Shown piece by piece: positions 5,743-10,879 of a stretch of DNA of 11,435 nt. Origin of the DNA: JBKHHU01 sp046539045 (GTDB lineage: Bacteria; Planctomycetota; Phycisphaerae; SM23-33). Positions within the stretch are counted from its first letter, which is position 1. Every line of letters begins with the position of its first letter. A model generated the notes under the pieces. It worked only from the letters and a program-made list of their open reading frames with translations, ran no database searches and was not told the origin of the DNA. The position numbers and the translations under genes were made by a program. The stretch spans positions 1 to 11,435 of the forward strand of contig JBKHHU010000111.1 in NCBI GenBank assembly GCA_046539045.1. The letters run 5' to 3'.

Positions 5743-6180
5743 CTACGCCGCGCCCTCGATCTTGGTCGGGGTGCAGCTGATGCGGTCGCCTTCCTGAAGG
5801 ACATGATCCTGGGCGACCGGCTGGCGGTTGACCCGGATGAGGTAGTCCTCCGGAAGGCACCCGGGCAGCTGCCGGGCGAAGAACTCGGGCACCGTTGTGC
5901 CTTCGGGAACATCCACGTAGTCGGCGAAGCCCCCACCATCGTTGTTGATGAAGAGGACCTTGGCTGCTCCATCGATCTTGGTGGGGGTCATGCTGATCCG
6001 ATCCCCATCCTGCAGACGATAGTCCCGGGCGACCGGCTGGCGGTTGACCCGGATAAGGTAGTCCTCGGCCTCCCGGCCGGGAAGACGGCTCTCGAAGAAC
6101 TGCTCCACCGTGGTGTTCTCGGGAATGTCCACGTGGTCCGCGAATCCGCCGCCGTCGTTGTTGATGAAGAGAATGTTCAT
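5743..6180 (-). CDS. Tandem (two-copy) ubiquitin/ThiS-like beta-grasp protein
   Basis: 145 aa made of two nearly identical units, residues 1-73 and 74-145. Each has the beta-grasp layout of ThiS/MoaD/ubiquitin: strand LFINNDGGGFADxVD, an acidic helix (TTVxxFF), YLIRVNRQPV, then a Leu-Gln-x-Gly-Asp turn (LQDGDRIS / LQEGDRIS) and a final strand TPTKI. The first unit ends IDGAA and runs directly into Lys74; the second ends IEGAA at the C-terminus. Canonical Ubls end in Gly-Gly, so Gly-Ala-Ala is unusual. It is predicted to be cut by the JAB protein, activated by the E1 and passed to the E2. The ATG at 6180 follows AAAGGAA; a longer reading from 6219 is unlikely. It is the first gene of the conjugation cassette. 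Function is inferred from fold and neighbours. Confidence 0.9.
   Translation of the reverse strand: MNILFINNDGGGFADHVDIPENTTVEQFFESRLPGREAEDYLIRVNRQPVARDYRLQDGDRISMTPTKIDGAAKVLFINNDGGGFADYVDVPEGTTVPEFFARQLPGCLPEDYLIRVNRQPVAQDHVLQEGDRISCTPTKIEGAA
5746..5961 (-). repeat. Ubl repeat unit 2 (72 codons)
   Basis: Second beta-grasp unit, residues 74-145. At DNA level 5811-5850 matches 6027-6066 with one difference in 40 bases, offset exactly 72 codons, so the duplication is recent or kept alike by gene conversion. Confidence 0.9.
5962..6180 (-). repeat. Ubl repeat unit 1 (73 codons)
   Basis: First beta-grasp unit, residues 1-73, ending IDGAA. It differs from unit 2 mainly in the helix region (ESRLPGREAED against ARQLPGCLPED). 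Confidence 0.9.
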
Positions 6181-6373
6181 GGTTGGTTCCTTTCGGTTGG
6201 TTGTTGTGGGCACGCACACCCTGTGCGTACTCGGGTTCTGGGTTGATCAAATGGGTGTCTGCGACTCGCCGGCATCGTGGCGGGCCGCGCGCAAAAATTG
6301 CGCCATGTTGCATGGGTTTCTCCTTTCGTCAGGGTTGGGGGATGCCCGAATGGGCGGTAGAAGGACGGCGAGG
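6181..6373 (-). promoter_or_regulatory. Leader region of the Ubl operon
   Basis: This 193-bp stretch lies between the 176-aa gene and the Ubl gene. It holds a ribosome site (GAAAGGAG, minus about 6327-6320), a short ORF at 6247-6306, a palindrome GCGCAAAAATTGCGC (6289-6303) and an 8-bp inverted repeat with one mismatch (6210-6217 with 6223-6230, loop ACCCT). The dyads could be operators or RNA hairpins that tune Ubl expression. No clear -35/-10 pair was identified. Confidence 0.4.
6247..6306 (-). CDS. Possible 19-aa leader peptide or small protein
   Basis: Reads MAQFLRAARHDAGESQTPI then TGA. A GAAAGGAG ribosome site lies 13 bases upstream of this ATG and six bases upstream of another ATG (6313) in a different frame. 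The 6313 frame is Arg/Pro-rich and runs on through the Ubl gene as a shadow, so this short frame is the better candidate. The palindrome 6289-6303 lies within its early codons. It may be translated only to couple or regulate the Ubl gene, or not at all. Confidence 0.25.
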   Translation of the reverse strand: MAQFLRAARHDAGESQTPI

Positions 6374-6904
6374 CTACAGCAGATCCATCGCCTCGTCGCA
6401 GTCGCTGCAGAGGGGCGTTCCGACGCCGGCCAGCTCCTCGTAGCTGAGACGGGCCGTCCGGCCGCAGGTTGAGCACCGCCATAACCGAGATGCAGGCTGT
6501 GTTGCAGAGGAAGGACCGATTTCCTCATCTGCCGGCCATTCGGAGACCAGGCAGGGCTGTCCGCCGGCATCGCGGGAGAGGCGGACGCCGTCTTCGCCGT
6601 CGACATCGTAGTCTCGGATGCGGACAGCGACGCCGGGTGGTTTTGCGGCCAGGTCGGCCACCCCTCCGCGAACCGTTACAGTCACCACCTGTTCTCTGGA
6701 GACCGGCTCCGCAGGTGCCGCTTCGGCAGCCATCTGGCGGGTCGGACGCGGAATGCAGGCATCGATGATCTCGGCGATCATCGACAGCATATCCACGTCC
6801 CATTCCTTGTCCGGATCGTAGATGGATCGGCCATCGGTGATATCCAGGTACAGCAGGTCATGGATGGCCCGGACGGCGTCCTGGGCCGAAGAGGAGCAGG
6901 TCAT
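6374..6904 (-). CDS. C-terminal zinc ribbon protein of unknown function
   Basis: 176 aa. The start is the ATG at 6904, with GGAGGTG five bases upstream and an ATGA overlap with the DUF2958-like gene; the longer reading from 7114 is a shadow of that gene. The N-terminal third is helical and acidic (LLYLDITDG, EWDVDMLSMIAEIIDACI). The middle has a beta-rich segment, VVTVTVRGGVADLAAKPPG then VAVRIRDYDVDGED (about 73-105). The C-terminus is a zinc ribbon with C144/C147 and C166/C169. The VAVRIRDYD-type segment resembles small proteins I associate with accessory elements, but I cannot name a family. It is coupled to DUF2958 upstream and lies 193 bp from the Ubl operon. Confidence 0.75.
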   Translation of the reverse strand: MTCSSSAQDAVRAIHDLLYLDITDGRSIYDPDKEWDVDMLSMIAEIIDACIPRPTRQMAAEAAPAEPVSREQVVTVTVRGGVADLAAKPPGVAVRIRDYDVDGEDGVRLSRDAGGQPCLVSEWPADEEIGPSSATQPASRLWRCSTCGRTARLSYEELAGVGTPLCSDCDEAMDLL

Positions 6905-7224
6905 GTCTGCACCTCCGGTTCGCGGAAGAGCTCCGGGGCAATCTCTTCCAGCATCCGGGGCTTCCAGTAGAGATCGCGTTCGATTGCCAGACCCAACGGG
7001 CCGCGGGCCTTCTGCATCTCCGAGAGGCTGAAATAGCCCATCTCCTTCTCGTGGCCGGCAACCAGGCCGAAGAAGAGGTCTTCGCCATCGAACTCCGTGG
7101 CATACCAGGTCCACGAGCTGTCGGGAGTGAAGAACTTCACATGGGCGATCGCCTTGCCGCCTCGGCCGTCCTGTCCGCCGAGTGGCGGCATTGTCTGTCG
7201 AATACTCTGGGTCATCAGTTTCAT
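6901..7224 (-). CDS. DUF2958-like protein
   Basis: 107 aa. The start is the ATG at 7224, with GAGGTGA upstream at good spacing. The family pattern is clear: MKLMTQ start, HVKFFTPDSSWTWYATEFDG (29-48), FFGLVAGHEKEMGYFSLSEM (51-70), then GPLGLAIERDLYW (75-87). The usual family length is about 100-110 aa, so it is full length. DUF2958 proteins are commonly carried on plasmids and integrative elements, beside replication and anti-restriction genes; their biochemical role is not established. The family assignment is from memory of its pattern. It overlaps the next gene by 4 nt. The 5' side has an 11-bp hairpin (7248-7285). Confidence 0.82.
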   Translation of the reverse strand: MKLMTQSIRQTMPPLGGQDGRGGKAIAHVKFFTPDSSWTWYATEFDGEDLFFGLVAGHEKEMGYFSLSEMQKARGPLGLAIERDLYWKPRMLEEIAPELFREPEVQT

Positions 7225-7247
7225 CGTGTCACCTCGATTCGTGCTGT

Positions 7248-7285
7248 TTGAAGGCACGTCTCGCCGCGCTCGGGCGTGCCTTCAA
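7248..7285. repeat. Perfect 11-bp inverted repeat upstream of DUF2958-like gene
   Basis: TTGAAGGCACG (7248-7258) pairs with CGTGCCTTCAA (7275-7285) around a 16-base GC-rich loop. It begins 24 bases upstream of the DUF2958 ATG. There is no T run, so it is an operator or 5' RNA structure rather than an obvious terminator. Confidence 0.6.
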
Positions 7286-7643
7286 TGGGTAGATCGTGTG
7301 TGCGCGGATGCTGCAGAACCTACAGCGGGACTTTCGGGCCTCGCGGGGCTGGAACACGGGCAATGGGTCCCGCAGTGTCGTGGAAACCGGGAGAGTGCCC
7401 CGGATCGAAAAGAAGAGAGAGTCCACTGCATCAAGTCGGGCTGGCCGAGGCCAATCCCGCTCCGTCTCGTCGAGGATCGTCGGAATCGCTTCGCGATGGC
7501 CGACCGGTATCACCGGGGCGCTGTCGCGTGGATGGTCTCCGTGTGATCCTCAGCAGGTCCCGTTCGCCGGGTGGCTACTTGGGATGCAACTGCCCACAAA
7601 ATGCGCTCGATGCGCGTGAGGATTGGGCAGTGGTATCGGCCCG

Positions 7644-7655
7644 TGGTATATAAAG
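7644..7655. promoter_or_regulatory. AT-rich box shared with 2752-2763
   Basis: TGGTATATAAAG on plus (CTTTATATACCA on minus) matches the box at 2752-2763 in 11 of 12 bases, with similar TCG-AA flanks. Read on plus it forms an extended -10 (TGG-TATATA) with TTGGGC (7623-7628) 18 bases upstream. Read on minus it resembles a TATA-type element facing the 7225-7643 spacer. Direction is undecided. Confidence 0.35.
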
Positions 7656-7698
7656 GTTTCGAACGCGGGGCATATCCGCCCAACGTCGCTACGGAATG

Positions 7699-8226
7699 CT
7701 ACCGCCGCAGCCGGGACATCCGAATCACCTGTCGCCAGACATCGTTGCGGACCTCATCCTCCTCATCTTCTTCAGCCTCTTCGTCCTCTGCGTCGTCTTC
7801 ATCCTCGTACTCGTCCTCCTCTTCTTCATCGAGGTCATCGACATCATCCTCGAAATCGTCATCGTCCTCGTATTCGGAGTCCTCATCTTCTGGATCAGGA
7901 CCGCTGTCTTCCATCTCCTCGTACGCTTCTCGCTCCTCGGCGAGGCGTTCGGCATCGCACTCGCGGCAGAGCTCCACCGAGTGGTATCCGCCGATCGAGG
8001 CCCGCCGACCACAGTCCTCGCAGAAGTGTTGCCCGCAGCGAGAGCACTCGCCCTCCAGTCGGATATCCTTCCAGTTGCACGTACGACAAGTAGTGGTTCT
8101 GATGACCGTGCCACAAAGGTCGCAGACGACTAACGTGTGGCTGGATACTCCGGGGGTGAGATCGGTCAGCCGGTCCCCGTGAAGGGGACAGTGCATACCG
8201 ACCGCTCCAATTGCCTGAAAAGCCAT
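7699..8226 (-). CDS. Zinc-finger protein with long acidic tail
   Basis: 175 aa. The start is the ATG at 8226 after GAGGAGA; a longer reading to 8481 runs through hairpins and is rejected. The N-terminal half has cysteine pairs C35/C38, C47/C50, C61/C64, C69/C72 and C87/C90 plus C13/H16. CSRCGQHFCEDCG resembles the treble-clef units in the E2 fusion protein. Residues about 98-159 are almost all Asp/Glu, then a short basic end (VWRQVIRMSRLRR). Such acidic tails occur in DNA-mimic, histone-binding-like or RNAP-associated proteins, so a nucleic-acid competitor or protein-docking role is possible. It follows the hairpin spacer after the HTH gene. No named family. Confidence 0.75.
   Translation of the reverse strand: MAFQAIGAVGMHCPLHGDRLTDLTPGVSSHTLVVCDLCGTVIRTTTCRTCNWKDIRLEGECSRCGQHFCEDCGRRASIGGYHSVELCRECDAERLAEEREAYEEMEDSGPDPEDEDSEYEDDDDFEDDVDDLDEEEEDEYEDEDDAEDEEAEEDEEDEVRNDVWRQVIRMSRLRR
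7750..7911 (-). repeat. GAN-codon low-complexity tract
   Basis: Purine-rich on the minus strand (GAG/GAA/GAC/GAT codons), coding the acidic tail. Its antisense reads as a falsely hydrophobic protein. The tract is prone to slippage and alignment artefacts. Confidence 0.85.
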
Positions 8227-8371
8227 CTTGGTCTCCTCGTTGTCTTTGATTGCCTCTTGAAACCGGTTGCTCAACCGGTTCTTCAACCAGGTAAAGCCGG
8301 CGGCCCCCGCTGAAACGGGGGCCGCTCCAGTTGTTGCCCCGCCCGTCGGCGGGGCGTCACGCAGGGTTCGT
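8227..8371. repeat. Spacer with three consecutive hairpins
   Basis: Three inverted repeats lie in 145 bp: AACCGGTT twice (8261-8268, 8273-8280); a perfect 10-bp GC stem (8300-8309 with 8316-8325, loop CTGAAA); and an 8-bp stem GCCCCGCC/GGCGGGGC (8336-8355, loop CGTC). They follow the HTH gene stop on the minus strand, so the GC stems may end the upstream operon (only short T runs follow) and the AACCGGTT dyads may be an operator or RNA stem for the acidic-tail gene. A structured RNA is another reading. Confidence 0.6.
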
Positions 8372-8590
8372 TCAATCCGCCTCCTGGAGGGACTCCACCC
8401 ACTCCCGGATCTCCTTCCACCGATAACGAAGGGCACCTTTCGGGCCCTGCCCCGCAGCGACCGGCTTGATGCCGGCCTCACGCAGCCAGCGGCGGACCGT
8501 GGTCCGGTGCGCGTCGACCTTCTCGGCGACGGTCTTCAGGCTCACCAACAGCGGCTGGTCGCTCGGTCGTCGATGGTGGCGGCCACGCAT
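8372..8590 (-). CDS. Excisionase/MerR-like helix-turn-helix protein
   Basis: 72 aa. ATG at 8590 with AAGGAG nine bases upstream, six bases after the primase stop. After a basic N-terminus (MRGRHHRR) comes a helix-turn-helix, SLKTVAEKVDAHRTTVRRWL (about 17-36), then a wing AAGQGPKGALRYRWKEI and a C-terminal helix EWVESLQ. This layout matches small Xis/AlpA- or MerR-type DNA-binding proteins, which act as excision factors or regulators on mobile elements. It is the last gene of the FHA-VWA-TM-primase operon, just before a hairpin cluster. The fold is clear; the exact role is not. Confidence 0.8.
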   Translation of the reverse strand: MRGRHHRRPSDQPLLVSLKTVAEKVDAHRTTVRRWLREAGIKPVAAGQGPKGALRYRWKEIREWVESLQEAD

Positions 8591-8596
8591 GGCAGA

Positions 8597-9628
8597 TCAC
8601 TCCTTGTCCGTCCGGAAGCAGGCACCGGGATCACAGAAAAGGCGGAGGTAGGACTCGCGGCAGCGGCTGACCCCCGGATACTTCCAACCATTACGAACAG
8701 CCCGGGGGATGTAGTCCAGGTCGCGGATCGGATTGCGGCGGTCAATCTGGCGAATCCGCGTGACCGCTTCCTCCATGGCCATGCCCGTGATCGCGTAGAA
8801 CCGGGCCAGGGCGAAGTACAGCTCGTGTCGCATGCCGTCGGGCAGGACGGCCCGCTCAACACGGCGGACGCACGGGGGCATCCGCCAGCCATTGCCGGCC
8901 GAGCCCGAGCGATCACCACGAGAACGTTTCGCCCGGATATCTCTGATGCGATCCAACGACCTGGCAAGCCACCCGGCCGCCTGGGGGCACTCCCCCGGCA
9001 TGTCGGCGGAGTCGAACTCCCGTGGCGCCTTGGCCATATCCAGAACATATTCCAGGCCCAAATCGGCCAGCTCCTTGTACTCGATCGGAACCTTGTAGAG
9101 CCCCGTCGTCCCGTGAATGCTGTTGGGCAGCCGGAGCAGCCGGGCCCGGTCGTAGATTCCCTGGTCGATCGACGGGCAGCCGTGACGGGCCAGCAACCTG
9201 GCAAGTCTCCTGGCCACCGCGAGTAAATCGGGCCCGGCGGGATCCCCGAAGGTCTCCCGCCGAACCACGATGTGAAAGCCCTTGTTGCCGCTGAAGAACA
9301 GCCCGAGACCTTCATACGGAATTCCCAGCCGGTCATTGAGCAATCTGCATGCCTCCAGGCACTCCTGCCGGGCACGCGGTCGATCGCCTTCGCAATCGAT
9401 GTCGATCACGAGAGGACAGAGGAAATCGCTGGCCCGATCGGCCCTGCTGTACCTGCAGACCGAGGCATAAACGTCGGTGTTCCTGTGGTCCCGGCGGAAC
9501 CGGCCGATGGCTTCGACGTCATCGAAACGCACGAACCGGTTCCGCACGAAGCCACTGTCGCCACAGTCGGCCGCGAGTTCGACGAACCCGGGGTTCTTCA
9601 GCTGTCTGGCTGCCATGTCGTCACTCAC
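8597..9628 (-). CDS. Archaeo-eukaryotic-type primase (PrimPol-like)
   Basis: 343 aa from a GTG at 9628 that overlaps the upstream stop (GTGA); an ATG at 9616 is the alternative start (339 aa). The AEP motifs are present: motif I, LVIDIDCEGD (73-82) with D76 and D78; motif II, FSGNKGFHI (112-120) with S113 and H119; motif III, SIDQGIYD (153-160) with D155; then a RLLRLPNSIHGTTGLYK block (163-179), like the R-P-S-HGKTGL block of PriS-type primases. A C-terminal helical part (about 260-343) ends in a cysteine cluster (SRC..FCDPGAC), a possible metal site. Expected role: primer or short DNA synthesis for an accessory replicon, or repair/defence. No helicase is fused or adjacent in the window. Confidence 0.85.
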   Translation of the reverse strand: MSDDMAARQLKNPGFVELAADCGDSGFVRNRFVRFDDVEAIGRFRRDHRNTDVYASVCRYSRADRASDFLCPLVIDIDCEGDRPRARQECLEACRLLNDRLGIPYEGLGLFFSGNKGFHIVVRRETFGDPAGPDLLAVARRLARLLARHGCPSIDQGIYDRARLLRLPNSIHGTTGLYKVPIEYKELADLGLEYVLDMAKAPREFDSADMPGECPQAAGWLARSLDRIRDIRAKRSRGDRSGSAGNGWRMPPCVRRVERAVLPDGMRHELYFALARFYAITGMAMEEAVTRIRQIDRRNPIRDLDYIPRAVRNGWKYPGVSRCRESYLRLFCDPGACFRTDKE

Positions 9629-10011
9629 TTCCCGTTCTGATTCCGTCGGAAGCACACCGTCGCCAGAGCCAAGATCCCGAACAGCAGCATCAGCCACGTG
9701 CTCACCTGCAGGACCGACGTCTCCATCGTTCCCGGGCCGTACATCTGCTCCCACTCCTCCGCAACCGTCCGGATCGCGACCACCAGCACGCCGCTCAGGC
9801 CGACGAAGGCGACCATCGAGATCCAGAACTCATCCGAAGGCCAGCGCAAGCTCGTGAATGGCTGCCAGACCCGCCGTCGCGGCACTGGGGGCGGCGGATA
9901 CGGTTCCTGCGGGCAATGCACTCCCGGCGGTTGCGCCGGCGGTGGTTGGATCGGGGGAAACGCCTCCGGCCCGTAGTCATACTCCATCGGATCCCGTTCT
10001 CTATTGGACAT
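9625..10011 (-). CDS. Proline-rich two-helix membrane protein
   Basis: 128 aa. ATG preceded by AGAAAGGAT at slightly long spacing. Residues 1-50 are disordered, with Pro/Tyr/Gln runs (PPIQPPPAQPPG, PYPPPPVP), then a basic RRR boundary. Two transmembrane helices follow, about 61-83 and 101-121, joined by a short acidic loop (AEEWEQMYGPG), and the tail RRNQNGK is positive, so both ends are probably cytoplasmic. There is no signal-peptide cleavage site. Proline-rich tails of this kind often bind partner proteins; here the FHA and VWA proteins encoded upstream are natural candidates (inference). It overlaps the primase gene by 4 nt. Confidence 0.75.
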   Translation of the reverse strand: MSNRERDPMEYDYGPEAFPPIQPPPAQPPGVHCPQEPYPPPPVPRRRVWQPFTSLRWPSDEFWISMVAFVGLSGVLVVAIRTVAEEWEQMYGPGTMETSVLQVSTWLMLLFGILALATVCFRRNQNGK

Positions 10012-10047
10012 GGTTGTGATATCCTTTCTTGTTAAAGGTTGGCTGAA

Positions 10048-10863
10048 TCAGCGCACGCAGCTCTTGTGGCCGAGGGTGCCGTAGTGGTCGATGACCGTCT
10101 TGCGGTCGCTGAGGAACTGGTACCGGACCTGGCCCTGGATGGTCGAGGCGGTCTCACGGAGCAGATCCTCATTGACCTCGGACGGATCGGGGCCGATGCC
10201 GATGATGTCGATCACCACCCCTGCGTCCTTGAGCTCCTGGGCCTTGGCCCGGGGGTCGGTGCCATTTCCGTCGGTCAGCCACTCCAATCTCGATACGATG
10301 CCTGGCTGGGGATTCAGTGCCTTCTGGGAGCTGGCAGCTGCGTTATGCAGGTGCGTTCCACCGCCCGGTCTGAGCGAGAGAATGCCTTGGATCAACTCCC
10401 TGCGGCGATCACACAGGCCGACCATCGGCACCAGAATGTGGGCCTCGTGGTTGAAAGCGACCAGGGCACCCCGATCCATCCGGTCGAGGGCGGTCTTCTT
10501 GTTCAGAAACGTGATGGCGGCCTGCTTCGCCGCCTCGATCTTCATCTCGCCATCGGCCAGCTTCTCACTCATGCTGCCCGACACATCGATGGCGATCACG
10601 GTTTCCTCCCGCTGTTCACTCGAGAGGTCCATCCCGAACTCGGATGCCCAATCTCCCCCTTCACCGGACATGCCTTTCTCCAGGTTCTGGATGATGGTCT
10701 GCTCCAACTGTTGCGTGGAGCTCCAGGGGACCGCTTCCGGAGACGAGTGGATCACCGTCTTCACTCCGTCGGCAATGCCCCGCAGGTCATGCCCACACGA
10801 TCCGCAGAAGCAATCCGAAGACGAGATGGGTCCCAAACACTTCTTGCAAGTACTGCCGCTCAT
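10048..10863 (-). CDS. Zinc ribbon-VWA domain protein
   Basis: 271 aa. ATG with AAAGGAG six bases upstream, 16 bases after the FHA gene. The N-terminus is a small zinc ribbon (C6/C9 with C18, C20, C23). The von Willebrand A domain spans about 85-265. Its metal-ion site is complete: DVSGSMSE (D93, S95, S97), T170 in RPGGGTHLH and D198 in WLTDGNGTD. The VITFLNK- and VAFNHEA-type strands match secreted/cytosolic bacterial VWA proteins such as YfbK or the TerY class. No signal peptide or membrane helix, so it is cytoplasmic. VWA domains commonly act as metal-dependent protein-docking modules; paired with FHA they suggest a phospho-dependent assembly. The substrate is unknown. Confidence 0.9.
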   Translation of the reverse strand: MSGSTCKKCLGPISSSDCFCGSCGHDLRGIADGVKTVIHSSPEAVPWSSTQQLEQTIIQNLEKGMSGEGGDWASEFGMDLSSEQREETVIAIDVSGSMSEKLADGEMKIEAAKQAAITFLNKKTALDRMDRGALVAFNHEAHILVPMVGLCDRRRELIQGILSLRPGGGTHLHNAAASSQKALNPQPGIVSRLEWLTDGNGTDPRAKAQELKDAGVVIDIIGIGPDPSEVNEDLLRETASTIQGQVRYQFLSDRKTVIDHYGTLGHKSCVR

Positions 10864-10879
10864 GGCACACTCCTTTCTG

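Larger units (their letters stand above)
7225..7698. other. Long spacer with no secure gene
   Basis: About 470 bases. Both strands have open frames, none with a good ribosome site. The most protein-like is on the minus strand at 7229-7513 (GTG start, 94 aa; begins MIPVGHREAIPTILDETERD and has CRFC near residue 64). It ends just before the DUF2958 ATG; I give it about 0.2. The region also holds a hairpin (7248-7285) and an AT-rich box (7644-7655). It may be a long leader or promoter region, or a decayed gene. Confidence 0.5.

Noticed and set aside
5743..6180. Plain ThiS/MoaD sulfur carrier for thiamine or molybdopterin synthesis
   Set aside because: There are two tandem copies, no Gly-Gly end, and neighbours are E2 and JAB rather than thiamine or molybdopterin genes.
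7696..8133. Plus-strand frame encoding a strongly hydrophobic, apparently multi-helix membrane protein
   Set aside because: It is the antisense of the Asp/Glu tail; GAN codons reverse to Leu/Ile/Phe/Val codons, which gives a false membrane profile.
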